Source: Amycolatopsis palatopharyngis (GTDB lineage Bacteria > Actinomycetota > Actinomycetes > Mycobacteriales > Pseudonocardiaceae). From it: a stretch of DNA of 45,446 bases. Every line of letters begins with the position of its first letter. The stretch's first letter is position 1. The stretch covers positions 1 through 45,446 of the forward strand of contig NZ_PQHZ01000048.1 in assembly GCF_003385185.1 (NCBI RefSeq), given 5' to 3'. Positions 24,913 to 33,222 of the stretch are shown in pieces. The position numbers and the translations under genes were made by a program. The notes beneath the pieces are model-generated. The model saw only the letters and a list, made by a program, of their open reading frames with translations, searched no databases and had not been told where the DNA came from.

Positions 24913-25705
24913 CAAGGAGTCGATGATCGCGAACGCGGTCGAGGCGATCGCCAAGGCCGCGTCGCAGGGCGCTCAGGTCGTGTGCCTGCAGGAACTGTTC
25001 TACGGACCGTATTTCTGCCAGGTGCAGGACACCGATTACTACTCCTACACCGAGTCCATTCCGGACGGTCCGACCACGAGGTTAATGCAGGAGGTCGCCG
25101 AGCGCCACGGCGTCGTACTGATCGTGCCGATGTACGAGGCCGAACAGCCCGGCTTGTACTACAACACCGCGGCGGTGATCGACGCCGACGGCACCTATCT
25201 CGGCAAGCACCGCAAGAACCACATCCCACAGGTGAAGGGGTTCTGGGAGAAGTTCTACTTCCGGCCCGGCAACCTCGGCTACCCGGTCTTCGACACGGCG
25301 GTGGGACGTATCGGTGTCTACATCTGCTACGAGCGCCACTTTCCGGAGGGCTGGCGGGCGCTGGGCCTGGCGGGAGCGAAGATCGTGTTCAATCCCTCCG
25401 CCACCAGCCGGGGCCTGTCCGAGTACCTCTGGCGCCTGGAACAGCCGGCTGCCGCGGTCGCCAACGAGTACTACGTCGGCACGATCAATCGGGTGGGCGT
25501 GGAACCACTGGGCGACAACGATTTCTACGGACAGTCCTACTTCGCGGACCCACGCGGGCAACTGGTCGGCGAGGCGGCGTCCGACTCCGAGGAGGAGATC
25601 GTCGTAAGGGACCTGGACATGACCAAACTGGCCGAGGTCCGGGACCTGTGGGCGTTCTACCGCGACCGCAGGCCCGATACCTACGGACCACTGACCGAGG
25701 CATGA
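24863..25705 (+). CDS. beta-ureidopropionase (N-carbamoyl-beta-alanine amidohydrolase)
   Basis: 280 residues from the GTG at 24863, six bases after AGGAGG and inside the end of the transporter gene. Nitrilase-fold triad Glu44 (CLQELFYGPYFC), Lys118 (KHRKNHIP) and Cys155 (GVYICYERHFPEGWR). QLFYGPYF-type and GFWEKFYFRPGN stretches are typical of the N-carbamoyl-beta-alanine/putrescine amidohydrolase branch. It releases beta-alanine, CO2 and ammonia. Next to dihydropyrimidinase it fits pyrimidine, rather than agmatine, degradation. Confidence 0.92.
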   Translation: MSEIVRAGLIQQRWTGDKESMIANAVEAIAKAASQGAQVVCLQELFYGPYFCQVQDTDYYSYTESIPDGPTTRLMQEVAERHGVVLIVPMYEAEQPGLYYNTAAVIDADGTYLGKHRKNHIPQVKGFWEKFYFRPGNLGYPVFDTAVGRIGVYICYERHFPEGWRALGLAGAKIVFNPSATSRGLSEYLWRLEQPAAAVANEYYVGTINRVGVEPLGDNDFYGQSYFADPRGQLVGEAASDSEEEIVVRDLDMTKLAEVRDLWAFYRDRRPDTYGPLTEA

Positions 25706-25715
25706 GAGGAGTCGC

Positions 25716-27116
25716 ATGCGGACACTGATCTCCGGTGGGACGGTGCTCAGCAGCACCGGTGCTCACCTGGCCGACGTACTTGTGGACGGCGAGACCATCG
25801 CGGCGGTCACCGCGCCAGGATGGTTCGACGCCGACGTCAAGGGCACTGCCGACTCCGTGCTGGACGCCACCGGGAAGTACGTCATGCCCGGTGGTATCGA
25901 CGCTCACACGCATATGGAAATGCCGTTCGGCGGGACGTTCTCGCACGACACGTTCGCGACCGGGACGACCGCGGCGGCCTGGGGTGGTACGACGACGATC
26001 ATCGACTTCGCCGTGCAGAAGAAGGGTACGTCGCTGCTGTCCACCTTGGACACGTGGCACGGGAAGGCCGACGGAAACTGCGCGATCGACTACGGGTTCC
26101 ACATGATCGTGTCGGATGTCAACGACACCTCGCTGAAGGAGATGGAGACCTGCATCGACGGCGGGGTCACCAGCTTCAAGATGTTCATGGCCTATCCCGG
26201 CGTCTTCTACTCCACCGATGGCGAGATCCTGCGGGCGATGCACAAGGCCCGTGAAACCGGGTCGACGATCATGATGCACGCCGAGAACGGCATCGCGATC
26301 GACGAACTCGCCGCGCAGGCCGTTGCCGAGGGCAAAACGGATCCGGTGCAGCACGGCCTGACCCGCCCGCCGGAACTGGAGGGCGAGGCCACCTCCCGTG
26401 CGATCACCCTGGCGAAGGTCACCGGATCGCCGTTGTACATCGTGCACCTGTCGGCGGCACAGGCTCTGGCGGAGGTCGCCCGCGCCCGCGACACCGGGCA
26501 GAACGTCTTCGCGGAGACCTGTCCGCAGTACCTCTATCTGTCCATCGAGGACATGGCGAAGCCAGGTTTCGAGGGCGCCAAGTACGTCGCGTCGCCCCCG
26601 CTGCGGGACAAGTCGCATCAGGCGGACCTGTGGCGCGGATTGCGGACCAACGACCTCTCCGTGGTGTCGACCGATCACTGTCCTTTCTGTTTCAAGGATC
26701 AGAAGGAACTCGGGCGCTCCGATTTCCGAGCCATTCCCAACGGGATGCCGGGCGTGGAGCACCGGATGGACCTGCTGCACCAAGGCGTGGTGGCCGGCGA
26801 GATCTCACTCGCCCGCTGGGTCGAGGCGTGCTCGACGACCCCGGCCCGGATGTTCGGGCTCTATCCCCGTAAGGGCGTCATCGCGCCGGGCTCCGACGCC
26901 GATGTCGTGATCTACGACCCCGCTGCCCGGCAGACCCTGTCCGCCGAGACCCACCACATGAACGTGGACTACTCGGCGTACGAGGGTTTCGAGCTGATGG
27001 GCCGGGTCGAGACCGTGCTCAGCAGGGGAACCGTGGTGGTGTCGGCGGACGGGTTCACCGGCAGCACCGGGCACGGCCGGTTCCTGTCCCGCGATCTCTG
27101 CCAGTACCTCAACTAG
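25716..27116 (+). CDS. hydA: dihydropyrimidinase / D-hydantoinase
   Basis: 466-residue amidohydrolase. Metal site: His64 and His66 (GGIDAHTHMEMPFGG), carboxylated Lys155 (VTSFKMFMAYPG), His188 (IMMHAENG), the His in YIVHLSAAQAL, and the Asp in VSTDHCPF. The C-terminal GVIAPGSDADVVIYDP closes the small beta domain. It opens dihydrouracil or dihydrothymine to the N-carbamoyl amino acid used by the preceding gene product. ATG has GAGAGGAG upstream, ten bases after the beta-ureidopropionase stop. Confidence 0.95.
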   Translation: MRTLISGGTVLSSTGAHLADVLVDGETIAAVTAPGWFDADVKGTADSVLDATGKYVMPGGIDAHTHMEMPFGGTFSHDTFATGTTAAAWGGTTTIIDFAVQKKGTSLLSTLDTWHGKADGNCAIDYGFHMIVSDVNDTSLKEMETCIDGGVTSFKMFMAYPGVFYSTDGEILRAMHKARETGSTIMMHAENGIAIDELAAQAVAEGKTDPVQHGLTRPPELEGEATSRAITLAKVTGSPLYIVHLSAAQALAEVARARDTGQNVFAETCPQYLYLSIEDMAKPGFEGAKYVASPPLRDKSHQADLWRGLRTNDLSVVSTDHCPFCFKDQKELGRSDFRAIPNGMPGVEHRMDLLHQGVVAGEISLARWVEACSTTPARMFGLYPRKGVIAPGSDADVVIYDPAARQTLSAETHHMNVDYSAYEGFELMGRVETVLSRGTVVVSADGFTGSTGHGRFLSRDLCQYLN

Positions 27117-27125
27117 GAGTGTGTG

Positions 27126-28121
27126 ATGGATTTCGGTGTGGTGCTGCAGACCGATCCTCCCGCACGGGAGGTCGTCCGGCTGATGGTCGCCGCTGAGGAG
27201 CAGGGGTTCAGCCACGGCTGGACGTTCGACTCCTGTGTGCTGTGGCAGGAGCCGTTCGTCATCTATTCGCAGATCCTGGCCGCGACCTCGGCGATGACCG
27301 TGGGACCGATGGTCACCAGCCCGGGACCGCGGGACTGGTCGGTGACGGCGTCGCTGTTCGCCACGCTCAACGACATGTTCGGCAACCGCACCGTCTGCGG
27401 GATCGGCCGGGGTGACTCGGCGCACCGGGTCGTGGGAAAGCCGCCGTCGACCCTGGCGACCCTGCGCGACGCGATGCACGTCATCAAGGAACTCGCCGAG
27501 GGCAGGGAGGTGGTGCTCGGCGAGACCGCGGTGCGGATCCCGTGGGTACGGGGCGGCAAGCTGGAGATGTGGATGGCCGGTTACGGGCCGAAGGCGCTGC
27601 GGGCGGTGGGCGAGCACGCCGACGGGTTCATCCTGCAGACCGCCGATCCGGCCATCGCGCGGTGGACGATCGGCTCGGTCCGCGAGGCAGCGCGAGCCGC
27701 CGGCCGGGATCCGGAGGGCATTACCATCTGCGTCGCGGCGCCCGCATATGTCGGCAGCGACCTGGCGCACCAGCGCGAGCAACTGCGCTGGTTCGGCGGG
27801 ATGGTGGGCAACCACGTCGCGGACCTGGTCTCCCGCTACGGCGAGTCCGGCCCGGTACCGCGTGAACTGACCGACTACATCGCGGGCCGGGAGGGCTACG
27901 ACTACGCCCACCACGGCAGGGCCGGAAACCCCTCGACCGACTTCGTCCCGGACGAGATCGTCGACCGCTTCTGCCTACTCGGCCCCGCCGAGGCGCACGT
28001 GCAACGGCTACAGGAACTGGCCGCCCTGGGGGTCGACCAGTTCTCGCTATACCTGATGCACGACCAGCGCGAGCAAACCCTGCACGCCTACGGCAAGGAG
28101 GTAATCCCCACCCTGACCTGA
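27126..28121 (+). CDS. LLM-class F420-dependent oxidoreductase (TIGR03842-like)
   Basis: 331 residues from the ATG at 27126, seven bases after AGGAG; a GTG one codon earlier overlaps it. Luciferase-like TIM barrel of the F420/methylene-H4MPT reductase group: MDFGVVLQTDPPAREVV, AEEQGFSHGWTFDS, MTVGPMVTSPGPRDW, GNRTVCGIGRGDSA, LEMWMAGYGPKALRAVGEHADG. It is the last gene of the pyrimidine operon. No PreT/PreA-type dihydropyrimidine dehydrogenase is present, so it may catalyse pyrimidine reduction with reduced F420 (inference). Its stop codon TGA forms the first bases of a 21-bp tandem repeat. Confidence 0.9.
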   Translation: MDFGVVLQTDPPAREVVRLMVAAEEQGFSHGWTFDSCVLWQEPFVIYSQILAATSAMTVGPMVTSPGPRDWSVTASLFATLNDMFGNRTVCGIGRGDSAHRVVGKPPSTLATLRDAMHVIKELAEGREVVLGETAVRIPWVRGGKLEMWMAGYGPKALRAVGEHADGFILQTADPAIARWTIGSVREAARAAGRDPEGITICVAAPAYVGSDLAHQREQLRWFGGMVGNHVADLVSRYGESGPVPRELTDYIAGREGYDYAHHGRAGNPSTDFVPDEIVDRFCLLGPAEAHVQRLQELAALGVDQFSLYLMHDQREQTLHAYGKEVIPTLT

Positions 28122-28286
28122 CTTCGCAGACCCCGTGCCCGACTTTGCAGATCCGGGCCCGACTTTGCAGATCCGGGGCCCGAGTTGGCAGATTCGGGGC
28201 CGGACTTTGCAGATCCGGGGCCCGACTTTGCAGATTCGGGGCCGGAGTTGGCAGATTCGGGGCCCGAGTTGGCAGATTCGGTGGCA
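28120..28286 (+). repeat. 21-bp tandem repeat filling a convergent gap
   Basis: Eight units, all 21 bases except one of 20, starting at 28120, 28141, 28161, 28182, 28203, 28224, 28245 and 28266. The type is GACTTTGCAGATCCGGGGCC with the variant GAGTTGGCAGATTCGGGGCC. The first unit begins inside the TGA stop of the oxidoreductase gene. The last ends one base before the stop of the convergent hydrolase gene, so the repeat is the entire gap. No spacers exist, so it is not a CRISPR array. Confidence 0.95.
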
Positions 28287-29525
28287 CTACCGGTCCACCA
28301 GCGCCTGGTAGACGAGCTGGCGCAGTTGCTGCCGCAACGGGTGCGTACTCGACGGCAGTAGCTGGGTGAAGAACAGCACGGTGATCTCGCGAGCCGGATC
28401 CACCCAGAACGCGGTGCTCGCCGCGCCTCCCCAGGCGAGTTCGCCCTCCGTGGCAAGGGTCTTGGCCTTCACCGGATCCCGCAGCACGGAAAAGCCGAGC
28501 CCGAAGCCGAACCCGTCGAAGGGCATCTCGGCGAACAGCGGCCTGCCGAATGCTTCGAGGTCGACGTCGCCCGGCAGGTGGTTGCGGCCCATCAGCTCGA
28601 CCGTCCTCGGGCTGAGCAACCGGACACCATCCAGTTCGCCACCGCGGAGCAGGAACTGGACGAACCGGTGGTAGTCGGCGGCCGTGGAGGCCAGCCCACC
28701 GCCACCGGAAAGGCAGTCGGGCGGCCGGGTGATCGCGGCGCCGAAAGCGTCGTTGCGGACGGCCTCGCGGGTCCCTGGCTTCGGCACGTACAACGCCGCG
28801 AGGCGGTGCAACGCGTCGCCCTCCACGTGGAAGCCCGTTGAGGTCATCCCGAGTGGGCCGAAGATGCGGTCCGCGAAGAAGCGGTCGAGCGTGGTGCCGG
28901 ACACCACCTCGACCAGCCTGCCGAGTACGTCGGTGGCCACGGAGTAGTTCCACTCCGTACCGGGCTGGTGGACCAGCGGCAGGTCCGCCCATGCCTGCGA
29001 GCAGGCCGCGAGATCCATGCCCGGCGGCGTCGACCATTCGAAGCCGCGCTGCCGGTAGAGCGCGTCGACCGGATGCGCGTGATGGAAGCCGTAGGTCAGC
29101 CCGGCGGTGTGGGTGAGCAGGTGCCACACCCGGATCGGTTCGGTGGCCGGTTCCGTGACCGGCCGCAGGGACGAACCCTTCGTGTAGACCGATGGGCGGG
29201 CGAACTCCGGCAACCAGCGGGAGATCGGGTCGGTGAGGTCGAACTCCCCCTCCTCGAACAGCATCATCGCGGCTACCGAGGTGACCGGTTTGGTCATGGA
29301 GAAGATGCGCCAGCGGGTGTCCGACTCCACCGGCAGGTCGGCCTCGAGGTCGCGGCTGCCGTAAGTCGATACGTGCACAGGCCGGCCACGCCTGCTCACC
29401 ACTGTCAGCCAGCCGGGCAGCAGGCCTTCATCGACGTAGCGGGCCATTCTGCGATCGATCCGCGCGAGCCGCGCGGGGTCGAAACCGAGTTCGGCCGGAT
29501 CGGACCGCGCAGGCAGTTCAGTCAT
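28287..29525 (-). CDS. serine hydrolase, class C beta-lactamase/esterase fold
   Basis: 412 residues from the ATG at 29525 with GAGAGGG upstream. Ser76-x-x-Lys79 (FSMTKP) and Tyr194-Ser195 (WNYSVATD) are the active-site motifs, with a WGGAAST segment in the place of the third motif. No signal peptide is visible, so it is likely a cytoplasmic esterase or D-aminopeptidase-type enzyme such as EstB relatives, not a secreted beta-lactamase. The natural substrate is unknown. Its 3' end abuts the 21-bp repeats. Confidence 0.9.
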   Translation of the reverse strand: MTELPARSDPAELGFDPARLARIDRRMARYVDEGLLPGWLTVVSRRGRPVHVSTYGSRDLEADLPVESDTRWRIFSMTKPVTSVAAMMLFEEGEFDLTDPISRWLPEFARPSVYTKGSSLRPVTEPATEPIRVWHLLTHTAGLTYGFHHAHPVDALYRQRGFEWSTPPGMDLAACSQAWADLPLVHQPGTEWNYSVATDVLGRLVEVVSGTTLDRFFADRIFGPLGMTSTGFHVEGDALHRLAALYVPKPGTREAVRNDAFGAAITRPPDCLSGGGGLASTAADYHRFVQFLLRGGELDGVRLLSPRTVELMGRNHLPGDVDLEAFGRPLFAEMPFDGFGFGLGFSVLRDPVKAKTLATEGELAWGGAASTAFWVDPAREITVLFFTQLLPSSTHPLRQQLRQLVYQALVDR

Positions 29526-29587
29526 CGGACCCTCTCGTCGGGACAACCGCGCACTTTGCTGTCAGCGCGCCATGATAAGTGAGACCG

Positions 29588-29660
29588 GCTGTTGCCGTCG
29601 GGATCGCGGAAGTAGACGAAGCTGCCCCACGGCTGTGCGGCGAAGTCGCTCGCGTCGCGG
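29588..29660 (-). pseudogene. remnant of a glyoxalase/VOC-family C-terminus
   Basis: Read on the minus strand, the gap encodes DRDASDFAAQPWGSFVYF followed by RDPDGN, which matches the C-terminal strand of VOC proteins (SFxxFxDPDGNxWxLQE). After DPDGN the expected ending is lost, and the frame runs on to a TGA overlapping the next start. No N-terminal half exists upstream; the unknown membrane-protein gene takes its place. Most likely a deletion remnant. Confidence 0.5.
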
Positions 29661-30245
29661 TCAGAGGTCGAGCTTGTTGCCCAGCGTGCTGCGCAGGATC
29701 GCGAGGAACCTGCGTTGGCCGACGGGAAACGACCGCGTCAGCGTGAGCTCGTCACCAGATTTGGTGCGGAGGTGCACCTCGACCGTCCAGCCCCGGCGGA
29801 CGACTCGGGCCTGCGCGATCGAACTTGCGTGCAGCACCTTCTCCGCGAACCCACGAAGCGCAAGCGCACGGCGCGTATCCGACACCGTTCGCAGGCCGTG
29901 TCTCGGCCCCAGTAGTCCGAAGACTGGTGGGCGCGCGAGCCTACCGGGAACGGTCCATCCCAGCGCAGCTCGACCTACTTCACCGACCCCTCGGGAGATC
30001 CGAAGCAGAAGTCCTTCGACGATCACCACGGTCACAAGCAGGAACAAGGCGGCGGACTCGGCCAACCCCAGATCGTCCCAGACGAACACACCCACGGCGA
30101 TCGCGACCACAACGGCAGGGATTCCCAGCAGCAGCTGGTACCGGTACCAGACGTACGGGTCCGGGAGAACGCCGATGCCGTCGCGCAGCTCGTGCACGGC
30201 GAACCTGCCCTTGCCAGGCACACGCACCCAGGCTGACGTCCTCAA
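29661..30245 (-). CDS. unknown two-helix membrane protein
   Basis: 194 residues if started at the TTG at 30245, which has AGGAG seven bases upstream; a GTG at 30278 lacks a site and would fall beside the repeat block. A basic N-terminus (VPGKGRFAVHELRDG) is followed by WYRYQLLLGIPAVVVAIAVG and a second hydrophobic segment SAALFLLVTVVIVEGLLL. A basic soluble part then contains WTVEVHLRTKSGDELTL and GQRRFLAILRSTLG. I recognise no family. It lies between the siderophore protein and the glyoxalase remnant on the same strand. Confidence 0.65.
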   Translation of the reverse strand: MRTSAWVRVPGKGRFAVHELRDGIGVLPDPYVWYRYQLLLGIPAVVVAIAVGVFVWDDLGLAESAALFLLVTVVIVEGLLLRISRGVGEVGRAALGWTVPGRLARPPVFGLLGPRHGLRTVSDTRRALALRGFAEKVLHASSIAQARVVRRGWTVEVHLRTKSGDELTLTRSFPVGQRRFLAILRSTLGNKLDL

Positions 30246-30282
30246 GCGACGACTCCTTCCTTGCCCGACCGTACTCACCGGC

Positions 30283-30363
30283 GAACTGCCAAGTCAGGGC
30301 CCCGGAACTGCCAAGTCGAGCCCGGGAACTGCAAAGTCAGGCCCTGGAAGTGCAAAGTCAGGG
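30283..30363 (-). repeat. second block of the 21-bp tandem repeat, inverted
   Basis: Four units starting at 30283, 30305, 30326 and 30347 (22, 21, 21 and about 17 bases) in the minus orientation: TGACTTTGCAGTTCCCGGGC, with TTGG variants. The outermost unit contains the TGA stop of the siderophore-interacting gene (30358-30360), so this block too starts at a stop codon and runs downstream of the gene. It is the same family as 28120-28286. Confidence 0.9.
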
Positions 30364-31173
30364 GCGGGCGGACTCGCGTTCGGCTGCCTTTTCCGCGCGC
30401 CAGGCCTCGTCGACCTTGCCCCTGCGCCAGTAGCCGGAGATCGAGAGCAGGTCCTTGCGCACGCCGCGCTCGTCGAGCAGGTGACCGCGGAGTTCCCGCA
30501 CGATGCCGGCTTCGCCGTGGACGAAGGCCTGCACGGTCGCGGCGGGGAAGTCCAGGGCCCGGACCGTGGTGCCGAGGTCGTCGCCCGCACTGCGGTGCAG
30601 CCACCGCACCTGGGCATCGGCCTTGGTCGCCAGCGCCTGCTCCTCCATCGCGTCCTCGACCAGGATCAGCGCCGAGACCTGTGCCCCAGCGGGCATCGCC
30701 TCGAGCGTCGCCGCGATCGCGGGCAGCGCGCTCTCGTCCCCGACCAGCAGGTGCCAGTCGGCCTCCGGGGCCGGGGCGTACGCACCACCCGGCCCGAGGA
30801 TCAGCATCTCGTCCCCCGGCCGGACCGCGGCGGCCCAGGGGCCGGCGAGGCCCTCATCGCCGTGGTAGACGAAGTCGATCGCCAGTTCGCCCGCACGCTC
30901 GTCGAAGTAGCGCACGGTGTAGGTCCGCATCCTGGGCCAGTGTTCCCTCGGCAGTTCCGCCCGCACGCGCTGCGTGTCGAACGGCTCCGGGTAGCGCACC
31001 CCAGGCACCGGGAACACCAGCTTGACGTAGCTGTCGGTGAACTCGTTCGGCCGGAAGTTCACCAGCCCCTCGCCACCGGCGACTACCCGGATCATGTGCG
31101 GGGTCAGGCGTTCGGTCCGCAGCACCCGTAGCCGGGTGGACGGCCTGGCCTTCGGTGCGGGTCGCTCCGCCAT
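30358..31173 (-). CDS. siderophore-interacting protein (FAD ferric reductase)
   Basis: 271 residues from the ATG at 31173 with GAGGAGTAGGA upstream. SIP/ViuB family: FAD site RTYTVR at 83-88, YHGDEGLAGPWAAAVRPGD, LLVGDESALPAIAATLE at the NAD(P)H side, and the C-terminal helix SGYWRRGKVDEAWRAEK. It reduces ferric siderophore to release iron in the cytoplasm. A possible iron box lies 28 bases upstream. Its stop codon is part of a 21-bp repeat unit. Confidence 0.93.
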   Translation of the reverse strand: MAERPAPKARPSTRLRVLRTERLTPHMIRVVAGGEGLVNFRPNEFTDSYVKLVFPVPGVRYPEPFDTQRVRAELPREHWPRMRTYTVRYFDERAGELAIDFVYHGDEGLAGPWAAAVRPGDEMLILGPGGAYAPAPEADWHLLVGDESALPAIAATLEAMPAGAQVSALILVEDAMEEQALATKADAQVRWLHRSAGDDLGTTVRALDFPAATVQAFVHGEAGIVRELRGHLLDERGVRKDLLSISGYWRRGKVDEAWRAEKAAERESARP

Positions 31174-31200
31174 TCCTACTCCTCAACGAACGGGTCCATC

Positions 31201-31219
31201 TGAACTAAGGCTACCCTCA
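31201..31219 (-). promoter_or_regulatory. candidate IdeR/DmdR iron box
   Basis: Minus strand TGAGGGTAGCCTTAGTTCA matches 13 of 19 positions of the iron-box consensus TTAGGTTAGGCTAACCTAA, just upstream of the siderophore-interacting gene. The core AGGGTAGCCTTAG keeps the dyad. Iron repression is the expected control. Confidence 0.5.
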
Positions 31220-31269
31220 CAAAGCAGCGGACCGTGCGAGGGCACGTGTGAGACCCGATCGCGCAGGAG

Positions 31270-33222
31270 TCACTCCCTCGCGGTGATCAGCGAGACCGGC
31301 GCGGCTCTGGTGGCCGGAAGTGTGGTCCACACGCTGGTCAGGCCCACAACGACGAACGCGCCGGCGGCCACGGCGGCCACGAGCGCCCACTGGACGTCGA
31401 CCACGGACAAACCGGTGATCCGCTGCAATGCCGAGGTAATCCCGATCATGGTCAGCGACGCGGCCACGCCACCAAGCAGCACACCGATCGCCGAGACCGC
31501 CCACGACTCGATCAACGCCATTCGGACGACCTGCCCCCTGCTCAGACCGCTGACCCTGGCCGCGGCGAACTCCCGCCTGCGCTCCGCCGCCGCGATCACG
31601 ACGGCGTTGATCACCGCGATCAATGCGTACAGCCCGCCCAACCCCATGACGACCGCGGTGATCCCGGTCTGGGTGTCCTGCTGCGCCGACGCCGACCGGC
31701 TGATCCAATCGTCCATTGTGGTCGCCTCACCGAGCCCGCTGGCCCGGACCCGTTCCGCGACGGCGGAGGCGTCCACACCTGGAGCCACCCGGACCAGTGA
31801 CCGCGTCGATCCCGCGGCGGCCTCCGCGGCAGTCGGCAGACTCGCGGGCAGCAGGAAATCCGGACCACCGGTCATCGACGCGGGCAGCACCGCGACGATC
31901 CGCAGTGCGACCGTACGGTCACCGACCTGGGCATCGACGACGCCGCCGAGGCCGAGGCCGCTTTCGCCGCCGCCTCCCGGTCCGATCGCGACGGTTCGCC
32001 CACGCAGTTCGTCCAGCTAGCCACTCTCCACTGTGTCTCGGTGCACGCTCTGATATGACACGGGATCCACCGCCAGCGCCATCGCGTTCTCGGTCTCGGT
32101 CTCCACCTCGTCATCGTCGGACTCCGTACGGGTCACCGACATCGGCACTCTCGTCTCGGCCGACACCAGCGCCACCCCGGCGAGATCCGCCAGCTGCGCG
32201 GTCCCACGGCCGCCGGACTCGACCACCAGGTCCGCGTCCAGTTCTCGACGCTGCTGCTGCTCACTCGTCGCGGCGATGGTGGACATCGCACCGAACTGCC
32301 CGACCAGCAAACCCACCAGCACCAGCAGCGGGGCCGCCGTCGAGGCACTGCGCCGCACACCGTCCCGCAGGTTCGCCTCGGCGAGGCCACCGAGGACACT
32401 GCCCCGCAATGCCAGGCCGAACAACCGGCCGACCAGAGGCACCAACAGCGGACTGAGCGCGGACAGGCCCACGGCGGCTGCCAACGCGGCATTGATCGAC
32501 AGCGGAATCGCGCCCTCCGGGCCCGCGACGCCCGCCACGATCACCATGGCCACCGCACCCGCCAGGAACAGCAGCCCGAGGAACCAGCGAGAAACGGTCA
32601 TCACGCGCGTGGCCGCACCGGTTTCCCTGAGGGCCTCCAGCGGACGGACCTTCGCCGCCCGGCGCGAAGCGACGAACACCCCCGCCAGCGCCACTGCCAC
32701 CCCCATCCCGAAGGACACCCCGAGAATCCAGTCCTGCCATCGTGGAACGAAGAATGCGGGCAGGAATCCCAGTTCGGTCAGCAGCCAGGCCTGCATCCTC
32801 ATCACCAGTAGCCCGACGGGGATCCCGGCGCCGGTTCCGAGCACCCCGAGCAGCAGGGCCTCCGACAGCAACAGCCTGCGCACCTGGCCGCGCGCGCCAC
32901 CGACCAGCCGCAGCAGGGCCAGGTCGCGGCGACGCTGCGCGACAGTGAACGCGAATGTCGAACTGACGATGAAGGCCGCGAGGAACACCGAAAGTCCGAG
33001 GGTGATGCCGAGTAGCGCCATCGCGGCGGTGAAGGCGTTCTCGATCTCGGCGCGCTCCATGGCGGTCACACCGGCCGGCGCCTGCGCGGTCGCGGCCGAG
33101 ATCAGGATCAACAGTGAGGACTGCACGAGGGCGACCCCCATACACACGGTCACGATGGCACCGATGAACAGCTGCCAGCGTTCCCGGAACGTGCTCATCG
33201 ACAGGCGCAGCATCAGGCTCAC
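31270..33222 (-). pseudogene. FtsX/MacB-type ABC permease broken by an in-frame TAG
   Basis: One continuous frame of 651 codons interrupted only by TAG at 32017-32019. The first part (GTG 33222, 401 residues) has MLRLSMSTFRERWQLFIG, an FtsX domain with LALLRLVGGARGQVRRLLL, and the start of the extracytoplasmic domain. After the stop, the same frame continues LDELRGRTVAIGPGGGG and VGDRTVALRIVAVLPA, then the second FtsX domain with RRREFAAARVSGLSRGQVV. One base change from a sense codon (for example TCG) explains it. Either a recent nonsense mutation or a base error. The GTG overlaps the stop of the ATPase gene (GTGA). Confidence 0.85.

Noticed and set aside
27126..28121. RutA-type uracil monooxygenase
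   Set aside because: It is luciferase-like, but no rutB-F genes are present and the residues fit the F420 reductase group; the neighbouring enzymes belong to the reductive route.
28120..28286. CRISPR array
   Set aside because: Units are directly adjacent with no spacers, and no cas genes are present.
28088..28456. Heptapeptide-repeat protein (SGPESAN type) on the minus strand
   Set aside because: It is only the translation of the 21-bp array, which stays open in all frames, joined to a shadow of the hydrolase gene.
28287..29525. Secreted antibiotic-resistance beta-lactamase
   Set aside because: No signal peptide, YSx instead of YxN, and no clear KTG motif; a housekeeping serine hydrolase is more likely.
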